Assembly (NCBI RefSeq): GCF_016902295.1
Contig: NZ_JACJLQ010000013.1
Location: 20,268-84,267 of the forward strand
DNA: 64,000 bases
Reading direction: 5' to 3'
Source: Bacteroides caecigallinarum
Lineage (GTDB): Bacteria; Bacteroidota; Bacteroidia; Bacteroidales; Bacteroidaceae
Shown here: piece by piece, positions 42,949-52,475 of the stretch
Position numbering within the stretch: position 1 is the first letter of the stretch
How the letters are laid out: the number at the start of each line of letters is the position of its first letter
Made by a program: the position numbers and the translations under genes
Notes under the pieces: model-generated
Database searches by the model: none
What the model was told of the DNA's origin: nothing
What the model saw: only the letters and a program-made list of their open reading frames with translations

Positions 42949-44417
42949 TTTCTCTGTATTCTCTCTTTTTTTATGTTAATGAAAACTTGTCGATACATCT
43001 CTTTCAGTTCCTCCGGAGCTGCGTCCACCACTTTCTGACCACCCTTGGCGCTGTTTTTGCCCCATATTACATAGCAAACTGTTTCCCATGCGTATTGCAG
43101 CACTTCTTCCGGGCTGGCTTCTGTTTCCTGACTGGGGGTATCATCCTCGTCATCATCCTCGTCGGAGGAAAAACCGCTTGGGACGATTTCAGACAGACGG
43201 GATTTTGTCTCCAGCAGAGCACCCAGGCTTTCGGCGTTTGCCATCCATGCGGCATAGTCCTTGGAATATTTCATGTCCTGCATGGACAGCACCCCCCGGA
43301 CAAAAACGGGGACTGTATCGGCGGTAAAGCCGAACTGTTTCACATACTCCCGGAGGAATTTTTCCTGTAAGCGGGAGTGCTCATCATCGCAGAGGTCAAG
43401 ATAATCCCACACCAACTGCCGCCACTCTTGCCCCAGCATTCCCAAGGCAAACACGGCAAAACTGCCGGGAAGGGCACACAGCTCATCGCTGAGATTGGTG
43501 TATTGTTCATATTGCCGCATGGCAAGCCGGGCGTACCGTTCCATCAAGTGGTGGAGGCTGGGGTATTGCACGGCACAGGCAAAAAGTTGGTTTACTCCCT
43601 TTTGGGGCAGTCCTGTAATGGGCAGATACTTCTTTTCCGGTCCTTTGAACTCCACAGCATAGCTGCGGGGAAAATCATCCTGCTCCAGAAGCTCACACAG
43701 GTAGTTCAGCACTTCATGACAGCATTCCTCCGTATTATCCCTGGCAGTAATACGGATGACGGCAAAGGCATCGTTGGCCGATGCGGTGAAGTGCACTGTT
43801 TTTCTCTTTTGCAGGTTGAACGGCAACCTGCCGGTTCCGTTTTCCTTCAGCTTTTCCACTATATCCGGTCGGACTTTCCCGACCAATCCCAACAGGTAAT
43901 TGGTGTCCAAATACTGGAAGCTCATGCCATATACCTTATAGTTTACCGCCACATAGCAGGCAAAGCGCAGCAGCGGCTCCGGAACTTGCTCTGCATGGAT
44001 ACCTGGTTTCAGGGAATACTCCCGATTCCAGAAGCGATCATCTTCATTGTCTGTTGCAACAAAATACTTTTCCTGCAGCTCCCGTTTGAGCATATCAAGT
44101 AGATGGTGGTCAATTTCACCCCACCGGCTCTGGCGGCGCAGGTTTTCGCTGAAGGCGATGGCCTGTTCCGCATCCAGGGTCTCGGCCCGCTGTATTTCGG
44201 TCCACGCCCTAAGCAGTTGCCACACCTCAAAGGGCGCACCTTGACTGCTGACCACTACCGGCGGCCAGAGAGAATCAAGCCGCGTGATTCTCCCGTCAAT
44301 AGCATCCTGGATGCACTGGTCAAAGAGCGGCTGCAATTCCTCCTGTACCTCGGGCTTCATCCAGTAACAGCGCCCGTCCTGGCTATTAAACTTGGGTAAA
44401 TTCGTTGTTTTTTTCAT
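42945..44417 (-). CDS. 490-residue protein of unknown family (DUF6138-like)
   Basis: MKKTTNLPKFNSQDGRC onward; largely helical, with ISRLDSLWPP and TARDNTEECCHEVLNYL, a long acidic linker (residues about 415-432, DEDDDEDD) and a basic C-terminus (INIKKERIQRK). It resembles the DUF6138 family of Bacteroidetes as remembered, but this was not searched. Coupled by ATGA overlap to the 1383-residue gene downstream. Function unknown. Confidence 0.65.
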   Translation of the reverse strand: MKKTTNLPKFNSQDGRCYWMKPEVQEELQPLFDQCIQDAIDGRITRLDSLWPPVVVSSQGAPFEVWQLLRAWTEIQRAETLDAEQAIAFSENLRRQSRWGEIDHHLLDMLKRELQEKYFVATDNEDDRFWNREYSLKPGIHAEQVPEPLLRFACYVAVNYKVYGMSFQYLDTNYLLGLVGKVRPDIVEKLKENGTGRLPFNLQKRKTVHFTASANDAFAVIRITARDNTEECCHEVLNYLCELLEQDDFPRSYAVEFKGPEKKYLPITGLPQKGVNQLFACAVQYPSLHHLMERYARLAMRQYEQYTNLSDELCALPGSFAVFALGMLGQEWRQLVWDYLDLCDDEHSRLQEKFLREYVKQFGFTADTVPVFVRGVLSMQDMKYSKDYAAWMANAESLGALLETKSRLSEIVPSGFSSDEDDDEDDTPSQETEASPEEVLQYAWETVCYVIWGKNSAKGGQKVVDAAPEELKEMYRQVFINIKKERIQRK

Positions 44418-44639
44418 TGCTATATAAAATCAACTTGTATGTTAATGATTTCACAAAAACCAGCAGGCCTTTATCCCGCATTTCCGGATATTCATTTGCC
44501 GTGCAATGCTTCCAGTCCGCAGGGTACTGGCAAACAGAGCCTGTTTCCTTGGAAATATATGCCCTTGTTGGGGCGTGCAATGCCGGCAGGAACAGGATAG
44601 CCGACAGGTACAGGATAATTTTTTGAATGTTGCCTTCAT
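44386..44639 (-). pseudogene. small secreted protein with an apparent frameshift
   Basis: From an ATG at 44639 the first codons read MKATFKK and then, after a run of six A, a -1 shift gives a convincing signal peptide (IILYLSAILFLPALHAPTRA) and a mature part YISKETGSVCQYPADWK, ending at a stop at 44386. The zero frame instead yields a Cys/His-rich nonsense tail. Either a one-base indel broke the gene or slippage restores it. It lies in the gap of the cargo operon between the 490-residue and 170-residue genes. Confidence 0.35.
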
Positions 44640-44686
44640 AGATGCAATTATGTATGTTTCCAAAAATATATCGTACTTCATTCCCG

Positions 44687-45199
44687 TTAGAAACAGAATC
44701 TCAAAAAGTTATACCAGCATACCGATAGATAAAACAGATCTCCGGCAATCAAGACAGTAAGCCGCTGTTTGAATTTCAGGTCACACTTTTCCTCCTTCAG
44801 CCTTCGCAGTTCCCTGAACATATAACTGAAGTCAACGGGAGTCCGGCTTAGCAGGTGGACAGGCAGCAAAATGATAGAGCCTACAAAATACCTCATTTCT
44901 CCGAACATGTAAAATGGGGCGAACAGGAACATCGGTATCAGTTCCCACCACCGGTAACTCACGTTCCTGTTCTTCTCTCTCTCCTTGTCAAGGCGTTCCT
45001 GCTCAGCACGGGCTGCGGCATCCAGTCTTCTCATGAAGGTTTCCTCCTTTTCTTCCATGATGTCGGCTATCAACTTGTAGTTTACACCGCGTCTGTACAG
45101 TTCCAGCTTGGCCTGTCTCACTTCCTTGTCCGTATATTCTCCGGTTACATTGTTGGCCATCATCAAAAGCTCATCGGTAGCGTATTCTTTTATTTTCAT
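44687..45199 (-). CDS. 170-residue membrane protein of the cargo operon
   Basis: MKIKEYATDELLMMANN onward. An N-terminal soluble helical domain (residues 1-85, charged) precedes membrane segments at about 92-130 (WELIPMFLFAPFYMFG, YFVGSIILLPVHLL) and a last hydrophobic stretch (LTVLIAGDLFYLSVCWY). The start overlaps the rhomboid stop by 4 nt, so the two proteins are likely made together in the membrane. No family recognised. Confidence 0.65.
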   Translation of the reverse strand: MKIKEYATDELLMMANNVTGEYTDKEVRQAKLELYRRGVNYKLIADIMEEKEETFMRRLDAAARAEQERLDKEREKNRNVSYRWWELIPMFLFAPFYMFGEMRYFVGSIILLPVHLLSRTPVDFSYMFRELRRLKEEKCDLKFKQRLTVLIAGDLFYLSVCWYNFLRFCF

Positions 45200-48087
45200 T
45201 GTGAGTTGGATGGTAATATTCTGACAGAACCGATTATATCATGGGCTTCGGATTCATGGGTCTCGGTCGCTGTCATTGAAACGATAATGAAACCGTCCAA
45301 CGCCTTTTTATTCAGATAAAAAATTATACTCTGATTAAAGTTCATGCTGCCACCTCTTTCCAATGGATATTCCCTTCTGCCCGAAATCCGTTCAAACGGT
45401 ATTCCGTTGATATTTACACTTTCGGGAGCGGTCCCGCTCATAGATTTCAACAACAGATTGCGTGCATTGTCGATTTCCTCGGTCGAAGAGAACTTTTTGT
45501 AGTTGAAGACAATGGTATTACCGGCATTGCCCATAAGCTGTAAAACACAGTTGTCATCTGATTTTACTACAGCATTCCATCCTGTGGGATATGTACACCT
45601 CAGTCCGCATGCTTTATTCACATACTCTCTCCTGCCGTCTCCTATGCTTTCATCGCTGCCGCTAAATGTTGCAGGATTATCCCCTTGGTTGGGTATATAA
45701 TTGGTATGATCTGTTTCACTTTCCTGTATTCTGCCTTCAGATTCACTTTCCTGTGCGTATTTCTCTAATGTACCGTATTCCCACATGTTCCTTATTTCCC
45801 TAAAATCCGAAGGTACGGATTTTGTCAGTCCCGTAAAAAGGAATGCGAACATTATCAGAAATGTCATTTCAGCAATATATGCGATATATCGTGAGGCCCT
45901 TTTAGAGCTATACTTGTCTGCCAAAAGATAAGTTATACCCAATATAACTCCTGAGACAAGGCCTCCTATATGTGCCGCATTATCTATTCCTTCTTCCTTA
46001 GTTCCAAGCAAAAGATTGTAGATTACAAAGAAACCTATGCTAAACAAAAGAGATTTTCGCTGGTGTTTTTCTATCTTGTGATTGAAGATCAGGTAAGAAA
46101 GGAAGATGCCGTAAAGTCCGAAAATAGAACCGGAAGCCCCTGCGCTTATCGTTTCGGGATGAGCAGTAAGGCTTGCCAATGCCGAGAATAATCCGGTCAG
46201 GAGATAGGCGGTCATCAACTTTCTGCTTCCGATAATCTGTTCCAAGAATATCCCGATGTATAATAGAGCATACATATTCATCAGCAAATGGATTATCCCG
46301 ATATGGATAAAATTGCAGGTCACGGTTCTCCACCAATCACCGGTAAGTGTGAGCGGGCCAAAATCTGCACCCCATTTCATCAAAGAAATGCCTGTCGGTT
46401 CTATAAGGCTTACCCCACATATAGACATCACTATAAACAATGCCACATTTATATAAATAAGTAAGGGGGTTGCGATATTTCCTTTTCTTGGAGTTATTAG
46501 TGACCAGAATGACAGATCTTTGTTATCCTTTCCATTTGTCTCCTTATCGACAGGAAAGTTATATTCCTCAGAGCCTGCAGGGTTATTCTTTCTCTCTGTA
46601 TCATCTGTATCAACAGTATGGACAGTTGATATGGTTTTTTCCTGATTATACCTGACCTTACCCCAATTAGCAGATTGTCCGGATGTGCATTCACCCCCGG
46701 CAAAAAGATGCCCTTCTTGCCCGGCAGCACCGGCAAGTGCCTCCCTTATTCTTCGAATATTCCGTTTGTTATGTCCGAAAGAACATATCGAGGTACGCTT
46801 GTTCAGGTCGTTTACGCTATTGACCCATACCTGACCTTTGTCGAACACGACAAAAATCTGTTCTCCCCATGTCATACCCCAAAGGGAAGGATTGGTATGA
46901 GCCACGATGCAGTCCTCGCCGTAATGGTCTACGTCCCAGTCATAAGTTACCGACAACTTGTATATCTGGTCATAAATCGCCTGTTTGTCCAATGAGGTCG
47001 GTATGCTCTGGAAATCCAGCTTGCGCCGTTGGTGCCGGTAAAGTATAAAGGCAAGCAGTCCGGGAATGATACCGAGCCATAAAAGACCCTCTATATCAAT
47101 ATTGCTCGAATAATGCATCACTCCGCTTATGGAAATAAACATTGCGGCATAAAGCATCAACATATGCGATGCGCCGTAGTGGGTGTACGCCCAGCTGATA
47201 ATCAGGGGAAGCGTCTTCTTTTCCAATACAAAGGCGGCAAGGGGAGCATTCTTTTCCTCACGGTAGCGAATCCGGTAGGCAAGCCACCATATCAGTTCGA
47301 ACAATGCACCTATAATCAGGATTGCAACAATATAATCCGCTTCGTCCAGCTTGCTCTCCCTGGGTTTGATGGAATAAGGAACCCCGCCAAAGGTCAGTTC
47401 CTCGCAGGACACATCATAACCCTCGCTGGTAAAGTAATAAGTGTAAGTGTATTCCTCCTTGTTCTTGGAACTCGAATATGAGTTGCTGTTTGGCGGTACC
47501 GTTTTCCCGTTAATGGTCAACAAGGGGGGATTCTGGTCGGGACGGGCGTTGCAAGTCAGTATTGCACGGTACTTGACGTAATCGCTCTTCAGTTGCTCCA
47601 CCTCCAGATGACATTCCAACTTGCTCATGTCCACTTCGGTAGGATGTACGGACACCCGGTATTCCGGCGTGGTATATGTCTTGCCATCGGCCGTCACGGA
47701 TGCGACAGGGATTCTGGCTTCCCCACTGTTTTTGAACTGTACAAGATAATAGAAACCTGTTTCATAGCTATTGCTTTTCACACCGTTTATAATGGAACAG
47801 CTCTCTCTCTTATGCGGCTTCGGACCGTTCAACACTTTAATGCTGTCATTGAACACTGGGTAGGAAGCCGTGTCGAATCGGGAATTAACCAGTGCATACG
47901 TCAGCCGCAGTACCCGCCCGACACGGAGACCGCCAACCGTATCAAGCTCCGCATGAAAATATACGGAGTCTGCAGTCTCCGAAGCATGCGTATGGGCTAC
48001 CGGCAAAAATGCAGATAGCAATAACAGGCAGACGAACATTCGGCTTCTGATGAAGCAGTATTTTGTTTTACTTGTTCTTTTTGTCAT
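45196..48087 (-). CDS. rhomboid protease fused to BatD-like and DcrB-like domains
   Basis: A 963-residue secreted and membrane protein. A signal peptide (residues about 12-35) leads to a BatD-like beta domain (about 38-165, with GGLRVGRVLRLTYALVN). Further hydrophobic segments follow at about 255-345, then a cytoplasmic domain (about 370-455). Residues about 515-735 form a rhomboid serine protease: IHLLMNMYALLYIG (H-x3-N), GASGSIFGLYG with the catalytic Ser (about 650) and AAHIGGLVSG with the catalytic His (about 704). The C-terminus (about 805-960) resembles DcrB/PsbP-like lipoprotein domains. Such a combination is not one I recognise. It should cleave membrane-embedded substrates. Confidence 0.75.
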   Translation of the reverse strand: MTKRTSKTKYCFIRSRMFVCLLLLSAFLPVAHTHASETADSVYFHAELDTVGGLRVGRVLRLTYALVNSRFDTASYPVFNDSIKVLNGPKPHKRESCSIINGVKSNSYETGFYYLVQFKNSGEARIPVASVTADGKTYTTPEYRVSVHPTEVDMSKLECHLEVEQLKSDYVKYRAILTCNARPDQNPPLLTINGKTVPPNSNSYSSSKNKEEYTYTYYFTSEGYDVSCEELTFGGVPYSIKPRESKLDEADYIVAILIIGALFELIWWLAYRIRYREEKNAPLAAFVLEKKTLPLIISWAYTHYGASHMLMLYAAMFISISGVMHYSSNIDIEGLLWLGIIPGLLAFILYRHQRRKLDFQSIPTSLDKQAIYDQIYKLSVTYDWDVDHYGEDCIVAHTNPSLWGMTWGEQIFVVFDKGQVWVNSVNDLNKRTSICSFGHNKRNIRRIREALAGAAGQEGHLFAGGECTSGQSANWGKVRYNQEKTISTVHTVDTDDTERKNNPAGSEEYNFPVDKETNGKDNKDLSFWSLITPRKGNIATPLLIYINVALFIVMSICGVSLIEPTGISLMKWGADFGPLTLTGDWWRTVTCNFIHIGIIHLLMNMYALLYIGIFLEQIIGSRKLMTAYLLTGLFSALASLTAHPETISAGASGSIFGLYGIFLSYLIFNHKIEKHQRKSLLFSIGFFVIYNLLLGTKEEGIDNAAHIGGLVSGVILGITYLLADKYSSKRASRYIAYIAEMTFLIMFAFLFTGLTKSVPSDFREIRNMWEYGTLEKYAQESESEGRIQESETDHTNYIPNQGDNPATFSGSDESIGDGRREYVNKACGLRCTYPTGWNAVVKSDDNCVLQLMGNAGNTIVFNYKKFSSTEEIDNARNLLLKSMSGTAPESVNINGIPFERISGRREYPLERGGSMNFNQSIIFYLNKKALDGFIIVSMTATETHESEAHDIIGSVRILPSNSQ

Positions 48088-48243
48088 ATATCGTTGTTGA
48101 ATACCATATTAGCACTCCATTTTATAATATATTCCAGGTTATGTTTGGTGGATATGAGTTTGTACTGAACAGGTTGGGACACAGTAAATCCGTTTCCTGT
48201 GTCCCAACATCAAAGATTATCGGTCCTTGAACCTTGCCGGTTG
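48088..48243 (-). other. spacer in the cargo operon
   Basis: 156 nt between the membrane-protein and rhomboid genes. I see no open gene, promoter or clear terminator; an internal promoter cannot be ruled out. Confidence 0.4.
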
Positions 48244-48831
48244 TCAGTCGGCGTCGTTATCGCACATGTGCCGGATAAATGCCTCGTTCTTCTCGTATTC
48301 CACCCCGGTGAGGATAACGGGGTCTGCAAGCCCTACAATCTTGTACCCCTTGGTATATGTAACCAGGATGCAATAAAGCTCACGCCCTTTTTCATCCTTT
48401 TCCACTTGCAACTGCACCGGTTGGTCGTTGCCGCTGGGTAAATCGCACAGGTACTCGAAATCATGGCGGTTGAAGGCTGCTACTATGTCGTCCTTGTCTG
48501 TCATGCTGCTGATGAACTTCTTGGTCTTGTAACGCTTCACCTCGCCGCCACTTGTACGGTTATAGATTTTAAGGCCTGCGGCCAACGCGGTAAGGACACA
48601 GAAAACCGCCCCGATAACACCGGCTGTCCGTACCAGCCATGAGGGGATGAATGGCAGCCACCCGGGAAAAATGACAAGCAGCACACATACTGCCGTCAGT
48701 CCCCAGTAAATCATCGGTTTTACTTTGTCTTTCCGTTTCTCGAATTTCTCCGGCATGGCATCATAGACCTCTCCGAAATGGCTGGGAAAATGTTTTCCCT
48801 CATCCATAATTTTTTCTTCTTCCAGTTTCAT
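48244..48831 (-). CDS. 195-residue two-TM protein of the cargo operon
   Basis: MKLEEEKIMDEGKHFPSH onward. A short charged N-terminus is followed by two membrane helices at about residues 40-90 (WGLTAVCVLLVIFPGWLPF, TAGVIGAVFCVLTALAAGL) and a cytoplasmic C-terminal domain. The spacing to the DUF1266-like gene is 14 nt. The protein may anchor part of the operon's products to the membrane. No family recognised. Confidence 0.65.
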   Translation of the reverse strand: MKLEEEKIMDEGKHFPSHFGEVYDAMPEKFEKRKDKVKPMIYWGLTAVCVLLVIFPGWLPFIPSWLVRTAGVIGAVFCVLTALAAGLKIYNRTSGGEVKRYKTKKFISSMTDKDDIVAAFNRHDFEYLCDLPSGNDQPVQLQVEKDEKGRELYCILVTYTKGYKIVGLADPVILTGVEYEKNEAFIRHMCDNDAD

Positions 48832-48845
48832 TTTTCTCTGTTTTT

Positions 48846-49889
48846 TTATCCTATATTGAAATTTGATTTTTTCCAGGGTGATTCGTCATCCTCCAGCAGC
48901 AGGCTTACTATCTCGTATGCCGTTTCACTGTCATCCGGGTCACCGTGCCATACGCCCCTGCCCATGACGAAACTCATTCCGTATTCCTCCCATGAAGAGA
49001 AATGCTCAAGTGCCGTATCTGCCGCCGCCTGCATGATTTGCCACATTTCACCCTCGTTCACATAGCCGCAAAGGTATGCCCAGCGTCCGAGGTTTACCAG
49101 ACGCACCAGATCCCATGCGATGACGCTGCCCGGCATCTTCCCTCCGGGACACCATCCGTTTTCTTCCATGCTCTCCGCTATCAGGCAGACATCTCCTATC
49201 TTGCTTTCCTCGTCGTCTCGCTCTTCCTGTGATATGTTTTCGATTCCCCGTTTCCGGACTTTTTCAAGGGCTTCGTCGGCCTCGGCATGATGCCCTTCTT
49301 CAAGCAGCCACTTCACAATCTCCAGTGTACTCTCGCGGTCAGTCACATTCCACCAGCTCTCAATCGTGCTCCTGATGCTTTCGACATCTTCCTCAGGACA
49401 GTCAATCGAATCCACATTCTCGTCATTATACACTAACATGGGCGCACCGAAAGCCAGCAGCCGGAGCTGTGCCGTATCCAGTTTGCCGTCGTCGGCTTTG
49501 TTAATGGTCCACCCATCACTACCGAAGGCGTCCATCATCTGTGCCATTGCATCGGATGAGGACAGTTCCTCTCCGAGTGTGCCGTCCATCATTCCCTGCA
49601 TCATCTGCTGGGCGTATGCCATGTTCTGACGGCCTGCCTGCGCCACCGTCTCCGGGTCTATGCCCGCCGCTTTCAGCATAGCTTCCTGCTGTGCCTGTGC
49701 TGCTGCCATGTCGGGCATTCCCGCGCCCATCTGTGCCATGAGTTGTTCCTCCATGCCGCCGGGCATCTGGAATCCCGGGATATTCCCGAACATGGACTGT
49801 GCCTGTTCCATTGCCGCCTTTACTGCGGCTTCCTGTGCCGCCTTTGCCATTTCCTCCGGACTTTGAGGATTTGCTTTTTCTTTTGTCAT
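48846..49889 (-). CDS. DUF1266-like protein
   Basis: A 347-residue protein. Residues 1-110 are rich in Met, Ala, Gln and Gly (EQAQSMFGNIPGFQMPGGME). The C-terminal half is DUF1266-like: WWNVTDRESTLEIVKWLLEEGH, then VIAWDLVRLVNLGRWAYLCGYVNE and AADTALEHFSSWEEYGMSFVMGRGVW. DUF1266 is found in genomes with secretion and polymorphic toxin systems; its function is not known. It follows the ankyrin gene by 29 nt in the cargo operon. Confidence 0.75.
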   Translation of the reverse strand: MTKEKANPQSPEEMAKAAQEAAVKAAMEQAQSMFGNIPGFQMPGGMEEQLMAQMGAGMPDMAAAQAQQEAMLKAAGIDPETVAQAGRQNMAYAQQMMQGMMDGTLGEELSSSDAMAQMMDAFGSDGWTINKADDGKLDTAQLRLLAFGAPMLVYNDENVDSIDCPEEDVESIRSTIESWWNVTDRESTLEIVKWLLEEGHHAEADEALEKVRKRGIENISQEERDDEESKIGDVCLIAESMEENGWCPGGKMPGSVIAWDLVRLVNLGRWAYLCGYVNEGEMWQIMQAAADTALEHFSSWEEYGMSFVMGRGVWHGDPDDSETAYEIVSLLLEDDESPWKKSNFNIG

Positions 49890-49918
49890 ATCATCTTGAT
49901 TATTAAAAATGTGATACT

Positions 49919-50893
49919 CTATCCTTCGGCTCCTGCCGTCAGCAGGATTTCCGTTATTTCGTTGTAACCCCGCTCACTGGCATAATACAATGCCGTATGC
50001 TGGAGATTGTCCGCAAGGTTCACGTTCGCCCCATGCTCCACAAGGAGTGAGACAAATTCGTTGTTCCCTTCTCTGGCGGCAAGGATTAGGGGCGTTTCCC
50101 CGTTCCCGTTCTGCGCATCTGCCTGTGCGTGGGCTGCTATCAGGTCGTTGCCGATAAACTTGTTCCCGGACCATGCGGCAAAATGTAGCGAGCTGTTTCC
50201 GTCCAATTGGGCCTTGTTTACATCAGCTCCGGCACCGATCAGAAGCCTGGCAACGGCAAGGTTTCCTTTCATGCAGGCGATGATTAACGGGGTTTCCCCT
50301 ACGTCGTTCGCCGTATCTATCATGTCGGGGTATGCAGAAAGTAGCGAGCGGACGATTTCCGACTGGCCGTTGAAAGCCGCCTGATGAAGCGGTGTGTTGC
50401 CATGTGTATCGGTCGTGCTTTCTACGGACAGACGTTCCACCACTGTACGCAATCCTTGTGCAGTGGCGTAGTCTATCGCCTTGTGCCCCGTGTTGTCGGC
50501 TATTTCCGTGTCCGCTCCCTGTTCTATCAGGAACAGGGCGGCGTCTGTACGCCTGTTGTCAAGCAGACGGATCAACGGGGTACGGCCATCGCTGTCCGTT
50601 GCATCAATGTCCGCTCCGTATTGTAACAGTTTCCCGATTATCTCCTTGTTCCCGCTCCGGGAAGCGGCGTGCAAGGGTGTTTCCGACAGGTTGTTGGCGA
50701 TGGTCGCATCCGCCTCGCTGTCAAGCAGCAGGTTCACGATGTCCCTGTAACCTTTCAGACAAGCGTAATGCAGCGGCGTATTGCCCTCGGCGTCCCGCTT
50801 GTTCACGTCGATGCCGCCTTTCTTCAGGAATATCAGCACGATGCCTTTCTGTCCGTTCCGGCAGGCATTCAAAAAAGTCATGTTGTTGTCCAT
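49919..50893 (-). CDS. ankyrin-repeat protein, 324 residues
   Basis: A protein made almost wholly of about nine ankyrin repeats of 30-33 residues, with the standard G-x-TPLHxA and LLxxGAD features (for example GNTPLHYACLKGYRDIVNLLL, LDGNSSLHFAAWSGNK). There is no enzymatic domain, so it is a binding protein. It starts 7 nt downstream of the second, longer ankyrin gene. Such pairs of ankyrin proteins are seen near catalytic or toxin genes in Bacteroidales and may act as an inhibitor or scaffold. Confidence 0.85.
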   Translation of the reverse strand: MDNNMTFLNACRNGQKGIVLIFLKKGGIDVNKRDAEGNTPLHYACLKGYRDIVNLLLDSEADATIANNLSETPLHAASRSGNKEIIGKLLQYGADIDATDSDGRTPLIRLLDNRRTDAALFLIEQGADTEIADNTGHKAIDYATAQGLRTVVERLSVESTTDTHGNTPLHQAAFNGQSEIVRSLLSAYPDMIDTANDVGETPLIIACMKGNLAVARLLIGAGADVNKAQLDGNSSLHFAAWSGNKFIGNDLIAAHAQADAQNGNGETPLILAAREGNNEFVSLLVEHGANVNLADNLQHTALYYASERGYNEITEILLTAGAEG

Positions 50894-50900
50894 ACGATTC

Positions 50901-52475
50901 TCAGCTGTATTTCAATAAAAATTTCACAAGGGATTCGTCGTTCTTCTTCGCCGCAATGTCCAGGGCTGTCAGCCCCTCATTGTTCACGGCGTTCACGTCC
51001 GGGGTACCGAAGTCCATCACGAGGGCGGCGGCTTCCTTCGAGCCTCTCATCGAGCTGGCTGCGATGTAATGCAGCAGGGTATTGCCCCATTTGTCCCTGG
51101 CGTTGATGTCCGCTCCGGCTTCAAGCAGTATTTCAAGTGTCTCTGCATCCTGTTCCGTGCAGGAACGCCCGTCGTATGGATATGACCTCGGCATGGCCGC
51201 GAAACGCGGTATGTTGCCGTCCCAGTACCGTCCCCCGTAGAGATTCATCGCAGGGGTCTGTCCCTGCATGTTGGCGGCATTTACATCCGCCCCGTTCTCC
51301 ACAAGATAACGTACAGCCCAGATACCCGTATCATATCCTGCCCCGCGGCAGGCAACGGACAGGGCCGTGTTCCCCTCTTTGTCGGCAGGGCTTTCCGGGT
51401 CCCATCCACATTCCGTCAGGCATTGAAGGAAATGCAGACATTCTTCCTTGTCCTCGTGCTCGTGTCCTCTGTTGCTCATCCATACGGCAAAGGCCGTCCG
51501 TTCTTCAGCATCCCCGAAATTCGGGTCGGCACCACCTCTGAGCAGCATTTCCGCTGCGGTGAAGTTCTCCCATGCAAGGGCGCAACCCAACGGGGATTTG
51601 CCCTTGAAGTCGGTCATGTTTTTATCCTCGCAGATGCTTTGGGTATCTACTCCGGAACGCAACAGGGCATCCAGGGCTGTCATGTCATTGTGCCATAATG
51701 CCTGGAAGATGTCCAGCCCTCCGGCGAGGGCGGCCAGACCGTCCGTTTCGGGGTCCTGTCCCGACAGCAATGCCCCGATTTTACGCGCACCGCTTTCCAC
51801 GGCTATGTCAAAGGCGGTTTTCCCGATGCTGTCCTTTTCTTCAGGGTCTATCTGTCCGCTTTCCAGAATGAGCTTTGCGGTGTGGCAGCACTGTCTGTCC
51901 GATTCCCGCAGGTTTTCCAGTTCGGCATACGCTTCCTGCTTGGATTTGTCCGAGTACCACCGCTGGGAAAAATCTGCTATCCGTCCTTCCGTGCGCCTGA
52001 TATCGTCCGCAATAAGTCCGGCAGACAAGCAGATGACGTGCAGCACGTTTCTGCCGCTCCTGTCTGTAGAATCAATGCGGTTCCCCGTCGTCAGAAGGGC
52101 ATCGGCCATCTGGAAATTGCGGTTGCGCACGGCTTCGATGAGGGCGGTCGTGTCTTTGCCGGAACGGGGCACTCTCGCCCCTTTGGACAGGAGCAGGCCG
52201 GCAATGTCGGCATCGTCCGGTCGGGGACCGCGCCGCGCCATGACGCACAGCGGCGTGTCGCCGTCATCGTTTTTCACATTGGGGTCCGCGCCCCTGTCCA
52301 GCAGGATACCTACGGCTGTCATGTCTGCAAAATGGCAGGCCGTATGCAGAGGGGTATTGTTCTTGCGGCTTTCGTCCAGGCTGTCAAGCGGGACATCCTG
52401 GTATGCTTCGTATAATTCGGAAGGTTCCGAATCATGGGAAGTGTGCAGATTGTAGATTTCTTTATTGGTCATCAT
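50901..52475 (-). CDS. ankyrin-repeat protein, 524 residues
   Basis: About thirteen ankyrin repeats, the first half preceded by a short lead (MMTNKEIYNLHTSHDSE). Longer insertions occur between repeats (for example residues about 150-210). No catalytic domain is visible. The start lies 14 nt inside the TPR-like gene, so translation is coupled. A binding role is inferred from the fold alone. Confidence 0.85.
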   Translation of the reverse strand: MMTNKEIYNLHTSHDSEPSELYEAYQDVPLDSLDESRKNNTPLHTACHFADMTAVGILLDRGADPNVKNDDGDTPLCVMARRGPRPDDADIAGLLLSKGARVPRSGKDTTALIEAVRNRNFQMADALLTTGNRIDSTDRSGRNVLHVICLSAGLIADDIRRTEGRIADFSQRWYSDKSKQEAYAELENLRESDRQCCHTAKLILESGQIDPEEKDSIGKTAFDIAVESGARKIGALLSGQDPETDGLAALAGGLDIFQALWHNDMTALDALLRSGVDTQSICEDKNMTDFKGKSPLGCALAWENFTAAEMLLRGGADPNFGDAEERTAFAVWMSNRGHEHEDKEECLHFLQCLTECGWDPESPADKEGNTALSVACRGAGYDTGIWAVRYLVENGADVNAANMQGQTPAMNLYGGRYWDGNIPRFAAMPRSYPYDGRSCTEQDAETLEILLEAGADINARDKWGNTLLHYIAASSMRGSKEAAALVMDFGTPDVNAVNNEGLTALDIAAKKNDESLVKFLLKYS

